Assembly: GCA_964632395.1 (NCBI GenBank)
Contig: CAZWES010000003.1
Coordinates: 1 to 64,000 of the forward strand
DNA length: 64,000 bases
Direction: 5' to 3'
DNA from: CAZWES01 sp964632395
GTDB lineage: Bacteria > Patescibacteriota > Gracilibacteria > Peribacterales > Peribacteraceae
How positions within the stretch are numbered: the first letter of the stretch is position 1; the number at the start of each line of letters is the position of its first letter. The notes below the pieces were generated by a model. That model was not told where the DNA came from. It did not search any database and was given only the letters and a program-made list of their open reading frames with translations. Position numbers and translations under genes: made by a program. Positions 17,323 through 24,171 of the stretch are shown here, piece by piece.

Positions 17323-17739
17323 ATGTCAGACACAGCCACTAAACAGAAGATAACTCTATCCGCTGATGAGAAAAAAGTGATCGATGCGCTCGAGAAACTC
17401 AACGTCGTCTCGCTCAACAATGTAGTTAAATACATGGAAGAGGAGTACGGAATTTCCGCAGCTCCTGCTGCTGTAGCAGTTGCAGGCGGTGGTGCTGCCG
17501 CAGGCGGTGCTGAACCAGCCGAAGAGAAAACTGCTTTTGATCTTGAGCTTGCCGATGCAGGTGCACAGAAGATTCAGGTCATCAAGGCAGTGCGAGAGAT
17601 CACAGAACTTGGTCTTGGCGAGGCAAAGGCGAAGGTAGATGGTGCTCCTCAGGTTCTTAAAGAAGGAATGCCAAAAGAAGAAGCGGAGGCTGCGAAGAAG
17701 AAGCTTGAGGAAGCTGGAGCAAAGGTCAACCTTAAGTAA
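17323..17739 (+). CDS. rplL: 50S ribosomal protein bL12 (L7/L12)
   Basis: 138 residues, slightly longer than usual because of extra N-terminal residues before the helical dimerisation domain (ADEKKVIDALEKLNVVSLNN). An Ala/Gly/Val hinge follows, then the factor-binding domain with KIQVIKAVREITELGLGEAK and DGAPQVLKEGMPKEEAE. It forms the mobile stalk that recruits translation GTPases. Confidence 0.95.
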   Translation: MSDTATKQKITLSADEKKVIDALEKLNVVSLNNVVKYMEEEYGISAAPAAVAVAGGGAAAGGAEPAEEKTAFDLELADAGAQKIQVIKAVREITELGLGEAKAKVDGAPQVLKEGMPKEEAEAAKKKLEEAGAKVNLK

Positions 17740-17757
17740 GCCTTGTCACGGTCACGG

Positions 17758-17809
17758 AATGCAAAATGCACCAGCCTCCGCTCTGGCTACGGCTGGTGCA
17801 TTTTGCATT
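17758..17809 (+). terminator. Strong hairpin terminator after rplL
   Basis: A 19-bp perfect stem (17758-17776 with 17791-17809) has a 14-base loop and ends in a TTTGCATTT run. It separates the ribosomal operon from trpS. Confidence 0.75.
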
Positions 17810-17845
17810 TCTCCAGATTCACTCACAGCGACCCCCGCGTCGTGG

Positions 17846-17851
17846 TATGAT
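17846..17851 (+). promoter_or_regulatory. -10 box of trpS, leaderless type
   Basis: TATGAT ends 7 bases before the trpS ATG at 17859. Confidence 0.5.
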
Positions 17852-17858
17852 CCGTGGC

Positions 17859-18824
17859 ATGAGGGTCCTCTCCGGCATGCAACCTTCTGGCGAAGCGCAT
17901 CTTGGAAACTATTTTGCTTCCATGAAGCCGAACATTGAACTTCTTGATTCCGATTCAGATGAGAACATTTTTATCGTTGTTGATCTGCATGCAATGACAA
18001 CTTTGCAAAATCCGGAAGAGCTCAGGAAATATCGTCAGGAACTTGTGAGAGACATGCTTGCGTGCGGATTTGACCCGGAGAAGGGGATTCTGTTCTTCCA
18101 GTCATACGTTCCTGAGCACACGGAGCTCTCGTGGATTCTTTCTTGTGTTACTCCGATGGGTCTTTTAGAGCGTGCGGTCAGCTTTAAAGAAAAAGTGCAG
18201 CAGGGAGTTGATGCGAATGCTGGGCTCTTCACATATCCCGTACTCCAGGCTGCTGATATCCTTTTATATGGTGCGGATACTGTTCCGGTTGGCAAAGATC
18301 AAAAGCAGCACCTAGAGATGGCACGCGATATAGTCAGTAAGTTCAACAACCGCTACGGGGAGGATCTATTGGTGGTCCCAGAAGCACGCATTCGTGATGA
18401 TGTTGCAATTGTCCCCGGTACGGATGGTCAAAAAATGAGCAAGAGTTACGGAAACACTCTCCCAATTTTTGCGGATGAGAAAGTCCTTGAAAAAGCAATC
18501 ATGGGGATCGTCACGGATTCAAAAGGAGTTGAGGAGCCGAAGGATCCGGAAGCATGTACAGTGTTCAAACTGCATTCGCTCTTCCTCGATGAAGGTCAAA
18601 AGAAAAAACTTGCGGATAAATATCGTGCGGGAGGCCTTGGTTATGGCGATGCAAAGAAAGCGTTATTTGAAACTTTCATGGATTTCTTTGGTCCGATGAG
18701 GAAGAAGAGGGAAGCCATCAGGAAAAAAGAAGAGATCGCTGTAATAGAGGATGGAGCGAAGCGTGCGGGTAAAATTGCATCAGCAACTATGAAGAGAGTG
18801 CGAAAAGCAGTGGGATTGCGCTAG
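17859..18824 (+). CDS. trpS: Tryptophanyl-tRNA synthetase
   Basis: 321 residues, class I synthetase charging tRNA-Trp. The HIGH motif is HLGN at 14-17 after SGMQPSGE, and the KMSKS motif (GQKMSKSYGN) is near residue 193. FQSYVPEHTELSWIL and PVLQAADILLYGAD are family signatures for Trp binding and the specificity helix. The ATG at 17859 is chosen because family members begin just before SGxQPSG and because of the -10 box 7 bases upstream. Confidence 0.95.
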   Translation: MRVLSGMQPSGEAHLGNYFASMKPNIELLDSDSDENIFIVVDLHAMTTLQNPEELRKYRQELVRDMLACGFDPEKGILFFQSYVPEHTELSWILSCVTPMGLLERAVSFKEKVQQGVDANAGLFTYPVLQAADILLYGADTVPVGKDQKQHLEMARDIVSKFNNRYGEDLLVVPEARIRDDVAIVPGTDGQKMSKSYGNTLPIFADEKVLEKAIMGIVTDSKGVEEPKDPEACTVFKLHSLFLDEGQKKKLADKYRAGGLGYGDAKKALFETFMDFFGPMRKKREAIRKKEEIAVIEDGAKRAGKIASATMKRVRKAVGLR

Positions 18825-18870
18825 GGCTCACTTTCTGTTCTTCCGCTCTTCCCGTGCAATCACACTGATC

Positions 18871-18876
18871 TATACT
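18871..18876 (+). promoter_or_regulatory. -10 box TATACT, leaderless type
   Basis: TATACT ends 9 bases before the ATG at 18886 of the secreted-protein gene. Confidence 0.5.
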
Positions 18877-18885
18877 GTATAGGCT

Positions 18886-19956
18886 ATGAAACGTTTTATA
18901 CTCGTCACTTTCGGCTCAGCTTTTTGCTTCGGGTTCATGTTTTCCAGCGCTCAGGCGGTTGTGGTCATAAACGAAGGTTGTGATGACGTTAGTGAGTTAA
19001 CTGAACCTCTTGATACTCATACAGAATCAAGGTTCGATCGCTACTTGCGGAGATCGGGAGAGCCAAGGAATTTTAATAGCCAGGAGGAGTATCAAAGATG
19101 GTGTACGATCTGGAGAGAGAATGAAGAGCTAAAGAAGACAAGGCGCTCTTCGAGGGTGGAACTTAGGATGCGCTCGCTGGATGAACGGTTTTACAAAGTT
19201 AGGGAGGAGCGCGAGGAAATTGAGTTCGAGACAGATTTGACGTTCGAGGATTTATCACCAAGCCGACAAAGTCGCATACTTGAGCGAGTGAAGAATGATA
19301 ATTGCGATCCTGGTGGTGGGAGCGAGCGAGAGCTTGTTGAGTATGTGATATGCAAACAGCTTATGGATGAGGGTGATGCTGCACGCCAGGAGATATATAA
19401 GTCTCGTCGTCTTGATATTCGGGCAACACGTTCAGCTCCTGCAAGGATTAGGAGCGCGGTGGAAGGCCGTCTCGCGCAACGGCTTCAGGATTATTCTGGT
19501 GGATCTGCAGACGCTACAGAAATACAGTCTCTTGATCAATCGAAGAGTGAAGGTTCGGAGGCGTTTGATCCTGCGGGCGAAGGATCTGTACCACTTAACG
19601 AAGCCAAGGAGAACAGAATAAAAAGGTTTGTGGATAGGGGCGATTGTTTGCGACTCAGAAATTCTGTGGAGAAGCAGCGTTGCGAATGGTTGATACAATA
19701 CAATCGTCACAGAAGAGAAGCTGAGCGGGAAAAAGTTACGAAAAGGCTGCGTAGTATTGGGGTGGGGGAGGATGTCCGTCTCCGACGTGGGGTACAGCAA
19801 ACATATCGAAGTTCGATCGGAACGACGCATGGTGTCATTCAACGTCGTCGTTTACAGGGTGGATTCCGTCCTACTCCGCGAACGATTCAGGAGGCACAGG
19901 AACAATTCCAGGCTCCGGTCGTAATTGATGGGGATAGAGAGGATGCTGAAGAATGA
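18886..19956 (+). CDS. Secreted hypothetical protein, 356 aa, Arg/Glu-rich
   Basis: Residues 1-24 are a clear Sec signal peptide (MKRFILVTF, hydrophobic core, SSAQA cleavage site). The mature part is unusually rich in Arg, Glu and Ser, predicted helical, with paired cysteines in two related segments (near residues 145-165 and 255-270). No known domain is recognised. It may be a cell-envelope structural or binding protein. The start is supported by the TATACT box 9 bases upstream. Its stop lies 2 bases before the 3' end of tRNA-Gly on the other strand. Confidence 0.6.
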   Translation: MKRFILVTFGSAFCFGFMFSSAQAVVVINEGCDDVSELTEPLDTHTESRFDRYLRRSGEPRNFNSQEEYQRWCTIWRENEELKKTRRSSRVELRMRSLDERFYKVREEREEIEFETDLTFEDLSPSRQSRILERVKNDNCDPGGGSERELVEYVICKQLMDEGDAARQEIYKSRRLDIRATRSAPARIRSAVEGRLAQRLQDYSGGSADATEIQSLDQSKSEGSEAFDPAGEGSVPLNEAKENRIKRFVDRGDCLRLRNSVEKQRCEWLIQYNRHRREAEREKVTKRLRSIGVGEDVRLRRGVQQTYRSSIGTTHGVIQRRRLQGGFRPTPRTIQEAQEQFQAPVVIDGDREDAEE

Positions 19957-19957
19957 T

Positions 19958-20032
19958 TGGAGCGGGCGAGGGGAGTCGAACCCCCTTTTGAAGCTTGGGA
20001 AGCTCCCGTAATAGCCGTTATACGACGCCCGC
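19958..20032 (-). tRNA. tRNA-Gly (anticodon CCC)
   Basis: Minus-strand cloverleaf. Acceptor GCGGGCG pairs with CGCCCGC, the anticodon loop TTCCCAA gives CCC, and the T-arm has GGTTCGACTCC. The CCA is encoded. Confidence 0.93.
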
Positions 20033-20079
20033 GTTCTTGCCCTGGATTCTATCAGGTGGCTTATTTAAAGCAAATCGTG

Positions 20080-20085
20080 TAAAAT
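20080..20085 (+). promoter_or_regulatory. -10 box TAAAAT, leaderless type
   Basis: TAAAAT ends 8 bases before the ATG at 20094 of the MscS gene. Confidence 0.45.
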
Positions 20086-20093
20086 AGAGGGAA

Positions 20094-21152
20094 ATGGATT
20101 TTGCATCAGATCCACAGGCGCTACTCCAGCAACAGTTTTTGAGCAATGCAGTACAGGACTGGCTCGTTGCACTTGGAGTTTTTGTAGGAGTCTTCGTGGT
20201 ACTGAGGATCATGGTTGGCTTCATCGTAAGGCGTGCACGTAAAGTTGCCGAGAAGACGTCGAACAAATTCGATGATGCAATTATTGGGATAATTGGGAAG
20301 ATTAGTGGATTCTTTTATTTTGCAGCATCTTTGTTTATAGCCAGTACATTTCTTTCGCTTCCTTCCACAGTATCCAAAGTTCTTTACGGGCTTTTTGTTC
20401 TGGCACTTGTATTTGAGGCCATCCGAATTCTCCAGAAGATCATTCTATTCTTCGTGGAACGAGTATGGCTTGAAGGTCGCCAAGATCAGCAGCATGTTTC
20501 TTACATTCTTAGCCTTTTGATTCGAATTGCGCTGTGGTCAATCGGGCTTCTTCTTGTTTTGAGTAACCTAGGTTTTGATATTACTTCACTTGTTGCCAGC
20601 CTTGGAATCGGCGGTGTGGCGGTTGCACTTGCTATTCAAAATATTCTGAGTGACTTATTCAGCTCTCTTTCCATTTACATCGATCAGCCGTTCAAGGTAG
20701 GTGACTTCATAATAGTCGGTGATCACATGGGGACTGTGGAGCATATAGGACTCAAAACGACTCGGCTTAGGGCTTTGCAGGGTGAAGAGATTGTCATTTC
20801 TAATTCAGAGCTGACTTCTGCACGAGTCCAAAACTTTAAACGAATGCAGAAGCGCAGGATCGTCTTTGCATTTGGAGTCACGTACGACACATCAACTGAA
20901 AAGGTGAAAAAGATTCCGGAAATGGTCAAAAATGCAATTGATCCTCTGGAAAAAGCAGAGTACGACCGTGCGCACTTCAAAAACTTTGGAGATTCCAGTC
21001 TCGATTTCGAAGTTGTCTACTATGTTCTGACAGGAGACTACACCGAGTACATGGATATTCAGCAATCCATCAACTTGAGAATTATGGAAGAGTTTGAAAA
21101 AGAGGGGATCGAGATGGCTTTCCCAACGAGGACGGTGCATTTGGTGAAGTGA
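20094..21152 (+). CDS. mscS: Small-conductance mechanosensitive channel (MscS family)
   Basis: 352 residues. There are four to five membrane helices, with the Gly/Ala-rich pore helix SLGIGGVAVALAIQNILSDL. The MscS beta domain follows (FKVGDFIIVGDHMGTVEHIGLKTT) and then the alpha/beta vestibule (to about residue 350). The protein releases solutes on hypo-osmotic shock. This is the complete paralogue of the shortened MscS-like protein at 6297. It lies between two tRNA-Gly genes on the opposite strand. Confidence 0.9.
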   Translation: MDFASDPQALLQQQFLSNAVQDWLVALGVFVGVFVVLRIMVGFIVRRARKVAEKTSNKFDDAIIGIIGKISGFFYFAASLFIASTFLSLPSTVSKVLYGLFVLALVFEAIRILQKIILFFVERVWLEGRQDQQHVSYILSLLIRIALWSIGLLLVLSNLGFDITSLVASLGIGGVAVALAIQNILSDLFSSLSIYIDQPFKVGDFIIVGDHMGTVEHIGLKTTRLRALQGEEIVISNSELTSARVQNFKRMQKRRIVFAFGVTYDTSTEKVKKIPEMVKNAIDPLEKAEYDRAHFKNFGDSSLDFEVVYYVLTGDYTEYMDIQQSINLRIMEEFEKEGIEMAFPTRTVHLVK

Positions 21153-21161
21153 GGTTGGGGC

Positions 21162-21236
21162 TGGAGCGGGTAACGGGACTCGAACCCGTATCTTCGCCAT
21201 GGCAAGGCGATGTAATAGCCCTTATACGATACCCGC
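21162..21236 (-). tRNA. tRNA-Gly (anticodon GCC)
   Basis: Minus-strand cloverleaf. Acceptor GCGGGTA pairs with TACCCGC, anticodon loop TTGCCAT gives GCC, and the T-arm has GGTTCGAGTCC. CCA is encoded. Confidence 0.94.
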
Positions 21237-21240
21237 GAAC

Positions 21241-21264
21241 GACAATTGACTGTGTGGTCAATTG
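21241..21264. terminator. Hairpin between tRNA-Gly and lipoprotein gene
   Basis: ACAATTGAC and GTCAATTGT form a 9-bp stem with a 6-base loop, followed by further AATTGTC copies. It lies just upstream of the tRNA and downstream of the lipoprotein gene on the same strand, so it may end the latter's transcript. Confidence 0.4.
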
Positions 21265-21289
21265 TTAATTGTCAGATGTCAATTGTCAA

Positions 21290-21844
21290 TCACCCAAACC
21301 TCACATTCTTAAGCACATCCACAAGTGCCTCCCGCAATTCTTCGTTTTCCCCTGCAAACAACACGCCTGTGAAGCCGTAAGCAACACTTCCGTAGATGGT
21401 CACAAATTGGTAGTAGCGCATAGTTTCTGCATCTTCCCCCGGTGTGGCATCAAAAATATGCAGAAGAGTTTCTTCGCCGTTTATTGTGGTGGGTTCGGTT
21501 GAAACCGGTGAATAATTTGGTGCGCTTGCACGGGAAATCTCCACGGCTTGCCTTGCAAATGCCATCTTGTCGCGCACGGGCTGTTGCAGAGGATCTTTTT
21601 TGATATGCATCTGCATTACCACTCCCAGCACTCCATCATCCTGAATGTTTACAACAAAATTCCCCTGCTCGCCGAATTGCTGTGTGGATGCTACCCAGCC
21701 ATCCGGAAGACACAACGAGAAGCGCTCAACTTCGGTTCGCTCCACAGCGCAATTGCGTGCAAGGTCGTCATCTGGCTCTCCACCGCAGGCTGTAAGGGTT
21801 AGAAGGCCTGCAGCGATCATTATGGGGATCAGGAGTTTCTGCAT
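21290..21844 (-). CDS. Lipoprotein of unknown function, 184 aa
   Basis: The signal peptide with lipobox LTAC places the lipidated Cys at residue 20, so the protein is membrane anchored on the outside. The mature part (FSLCLPDGWVASTQQFGEQGNF...) looks like a PsbP/DUF-type beta-sheet domain that begins with a 'P-x-GW' element common in secreted lipoproteins. There are two cysteines in the mature N-terminal part (residues 32 and 45). No enzymatic motif is seen. Confidence 0.65.
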   Translation of the reverse strand: MQKLLIPIMIAAGLLTLTACGGEPDDDLARNCAVERTEVERFSLCLPDGWVASTQQFGEQGNFVVNIQDDGVLGVVMQMHIKKDPLQQPVRDKMAFARQAVEISRASAPNYSPVSTEPTTINGEETLLHIFDATPGEDAETMRYYQFVTIYGSVAYGFTGVLFAGENEELREALVDVLKNVRFG

Positions 21845-21920
21845 GGGGTTTGAGTGTAGGGGAGAAAGGTGTGATTCCCAAGTGGAAAAGTTGGGATTGC
21901 GTGGTGTTGTTGTGGGGAGT

Positions 21921-21926
21921 ACAGTG
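21921..21926 (+). promoter_or_regulatory. -10 box TACAGT, leaderless type
   Basis: TACAGT ends 8 bases before the ATG at 21935. Confidence 0.4.
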
Positions 21927-21934
21927 GCACTCCC

Positions 21935-22264
21935 ATGGCAGATTCAGATGCTCAAAGCAACGGCAATGGTAATGGAAACGGAAATGGTGACAGCAAGCGT
22001 GTATATGATGAGATGACGAGATACGAAGTCGTAGATCTTCTTATTAGAGAGATTAGCAGGGTGGTTGATGGAGCCAAGGAGGAATTGAGAGAGGATTTGG
22101 GTGGAAGGATTGATAATGTAGAGAATAGTCTTGGGAATAGAATGGACAAGTTGGAGACCGAAATGGGTAGCTTGCATATGGCAGTGCATCAAAACCAGAT
22201 CACATTCATGAAAAATCATGAGGATTTGGATAAAAGGGTGGAGGTGCTGGAAGGCAAGGCCTAA
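21935..22264 (+). CDS. Coiled-coil hypothetical protein, 109 aa
   Basis: An Asn-Gly repeat near the N-terminus (residues 9-18, encoded by tandem AATGGN codons) is followed by a long amphipathic coiled coil (REDLGGRIDNVENSLGNRMD...). The heptad pattern and the closing ILEHRV-like segment (LDKRVEVLEGKA) resemble the protein at 57091, so the two may be paralogous small structural or adaptor proteins. No enzymatic features are seen. Confidence 0.55.
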   Translation: MADSDAQSNGNGNGNGNGDSKRVYDEMTRYEVVDLLIREISRVVDGAKEELREDLGGRIDNVENSLGNRMDKLETEMGSLHMAVHQNQITFMKNHEDLDKRVEVLEGKA

Positions 22265-22294
22265 CAGGCTTAGAATGTATCCAGTTTGCTCCTT

Positions 22295-22384
22295 GCCGCC
22301 ATGGTGGAATTGGTAGACACGAGGGACTTAAAATCCCTTGCTCAAATTATGAGCGTGCTGGTTCGAGTCCAGCTGGCGGCACCA
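22295..22384 (+). tRNA. tRNA-Leu (anticodon TAA), integration target
   Basis: Class II tRNA with acceptor GCCGCCA pairing with TGGCGGC, anticodon loop around TTAAAAT (TAA), a long variable arm and T-arm GGTTCGAGTCC. The encoded GGCACCA end supplies the 6-base core GCACCA (22379-22384) shared by all three att-like junctions of the adjacent element. Confidence 0.94.
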
Positions 22385-23818
22385 AGTTGGAAAACTCGCG
22401 CGATTTTGCAAAACCCGCCACCCGCGCGCGGCTCGCAGCCGCAGCGCACCGCCCTTCAGCAGCGCGTTCGATCCGATCATTTTTACGAATGCTGCACACC
22501 CCCGCCAATCTTCCTCCGAAAGTAGTTTTTTCGCCTCCCTGCTGCGGATAATCATTTCGCGGAGCGGTTCGAGCCGAGCGGAGGGGTTGTGTTCAACGTC
22601 TGCGATTTCCTGCTCGATCTTGACCTTGCGGGAGATGAGAGAATTCTTCTTGGCGATGTATTCCTGGGTATCCAGGGCACCTTCCAACCGTAGATCGAGC
22701 AAATCACTGAGTTTTTTGTCGAGATCGTCTTTCTTCTCCCGCAGACGTTGAACCGCTGCCTGATGACCTTTTTGATCTTCTACTTTCTCTTCATCGAGTT
22801 TGTGGAGCATGTTGTCAGCCCAATCATCTGGCAGCGAGACCTGTTCGACAATCTCTTTCACTTGGTTGAGGAGTTTTTCTTCGCGCAGATAGTGCTTTTC
22901 GGAGCATTGGCCTTTCTTCTTGGTACACCTGTAGTAGTGATGTCCTCTCTGCATTTCAGCAGTGATTGAACAACCACAGGATGAACAAGTCATAAGACCG
23001 GAGAAGATAAATTCGTGTTTTCTTCTGGTGTGCTTTTTCCCTCGTCTGTTCATTACGTCTTGCACTTGGTCGAACAGGTCTTTTCCAACAATCGGCTCGA
23101 AGGAGCCGGGGTGAAGCTCGCCCCAGACTTTCATGAGCCCGCAGTAGATGGAATTCTGGAGTACCCATTGCACACAGGAGATCGAGAGAACATGTCCTTT
23201 GCGAGTGCGGAGGCCAATGTCTTTAAGTGTGGTTCTGAGTGCAGGGAGGGTGTAATCGCCGGTTGCATACAGCTCAAAGGCTTTGCGAATGAGTGGCGCT
23301 GTTTCTGGATCTGGCTCGATGTTTCGTGTCTCTCTGTTGTTTCGGTATCCGATTGGAGCAGGCCACGTCCATTCGCCTCTGCGTATTTTCTCGCGCTGTC
23401 CGCGCTTCACATTTTCGGAAAGATGGTCCACAAAGTATTTGCCTTGTCCGAAAGCAATCGCAAGCATAAATTTGCCCTGTGGATTATTCTCGAACGTGAG
23501 CGTAGGGAAATACAGGCCTTTGAGCTTTCCTGTATCGAGCAGGTGAATGATCTGTCCTCCATCAATCGAATTGCGTGCAAGACGATCTGGATGCCATGCC
23601 AGAATCCCTTCCGCTTCACCCCTTCCCACCGTGTGCAGCATTCGTGCGAACTCGGTTCGCCCCGGACTCTTTGCAGTTTTTGCTTCCTGAAAGGAAGCCA
23701 CGATTTCGAGTTGCTCCCGCGCAGCATATTCTCGTAGTTCTGTTATTTGTGCAGGCATGGAAAGTGCCTGTTTCTCATCACCTTCCGTAGACTTGCGAAC
23801 GTACAGTGCGACTTTCAT
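22328..23818 (-). CDS. Large serine recombinase (site-specific integrase)
   Basis: 496 residues. The resolvase-type catalytic domain (1-150) has nucleophile Ser10 in LYVRKSTEG and WHPDRLARNSIDGG with the catalytic Arg. A Recombinase domain follows (about 165-275, PIGYRNN), then a zinc ribbon (LMTCSSCGCSI...YYRC) and a coiled coil (about 345-430). There is no stop codon before the att site. The frame reads through arm Y and into tRNA-Leu, so its last 16 residues come from the tRNA's antisense strand. In the excised circle the same frame would instead end SLLKKARTDLGC. Upstream lies the inverted attP. It is expected to catalyse integration at tRNA-Leu. Confidence 0.9.
   Translation of the reverse strand: MKVALYVRKSTEGDEKQALSMPAQITELREYAAREQLEIVASFQEAKTAKSPGRTEFARMLHTVGRGEAEGILAWHPDRLARNSIDGGQIIHLLDTGKLKGLYFPTLTFENNPQGKFMLAIAFGQGKYFVDHLSENVKRGQREKIRRGEWTWPAPIGYRNNRETRNIEPDPETAPLIRKAFELYATGDYTLPALRTTLKDIGLRTRKGHVLSISCVQWVLQNSIYCGLMKVWGELHPGSFEPIVGKDLFDQVQDVMNRRGKKHTRRKHEFIFSGLMTCSSCGCSITAEMQRGHHYYRCTKKKGQCSEKHYLREEKLLNQVKEIVEQVSLPDDWADNMLHKLDEEKVEDQKGHQAAVQRLREKKDDLDKKLSDLLDLRLEGALDTQEYIAKKNSLISRKVKIEQEIADVEHNPSARLEPLREMIIRSREAKKLLSEEDWRGCAAFVKMIGSNALLKGGALRLRAARGWRVLQNRASFPTWCRQLDSNQHAHNLSKGF
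22379..22452 (+). repeat. Arm Y at attL (74 bp)
   Basis: Identical to the reverse complement of 23878-23951 over 74 bp, including core GCACCA. It encodes the last part of the recombinase on the minus strand. Confidence 0.9.
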
Positions 23819-23877
23819 ATGCGGAGTTTAGCACTCTGATAACAAGGTTGCGAAAATTTTGGCGTGGCGAGTGAAGA

Positions 23878-24053
23878 GCGGTGCGCTGCGGCTGCGAGCC
23901 GCGCGCGGGTGGCGGGTTTTGCAAAATCGCGCGAGTTTTCCAACTTGGTGCAGCTTGCTGAAAAAAGCTCGAACGGATTTGGGTTGCTAACGGGCGGGCG
24001 GGGCTGATTTTCTGGGGCGCGCCAGCCCCGCCTGCGCCGCCGATTCGTTTCGG
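23878..24053 (-). repeat. Inverted attP-like junction (arms Y and X sharing the core)
   Basis: Y occupies 23878-23951 and X occupies 23946-24053, overlapping in the core TGGTGC (23946-23951). X is identical to the reverse complement of 25961-26068 over 108 bp. Confidence 0.85.
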
Positions 24054-24125
24054 AAAAACTGCAAAGAGTCCGGGAAAAATGATCGGATCGAACGCGCTGC
24101 GGACTCGCCACGCCAAAATTTTCGC
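24054..24125 (+). pseudogene. Shredded second recombinase copy
   Basis: Three abutting pieces: 24054-24074 equals recombinase codons 47-53 (KTAKSPG); 24075-24100 equals codons for KMIGSNAL near its C-terminus; 24103-24125 equals its upstream sequence (ACTCGCCACGCC...). All lie in plus orientation, opposite to the intact gene. Confidence 0.7.
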
Positions 24126-24157
24126 GAAGAAGATGATTGACCACACAACATAAACAA

Positions 24158-24163
24158 TACACT
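24158..24163 (+). promoter_or_regulatory. -10 box TACACT of the radical SAM gene
   Basis: TACACT ends 8 bases before the ATG at 24172. Confidence 0.5.
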
Positions 24164-24171
24164 GTATATGC

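Noticed and set aside
21237..21290. Possible CRISPR-like short repeats (AATTGTCA copies)
   Set aside because: Copies are too short and overlapping; they form a hairpin, with no spacer structure. No CRISPR array or cas gene is seen in the window.
22295..23951. A second open frame through the Y repeats, giving proteins ending in SFPTW-type sequence
   Set aside because: These are repeat-read artefacts: the same peptide recurs at 22379 and 23878 only because the Y arms are inverted copies.
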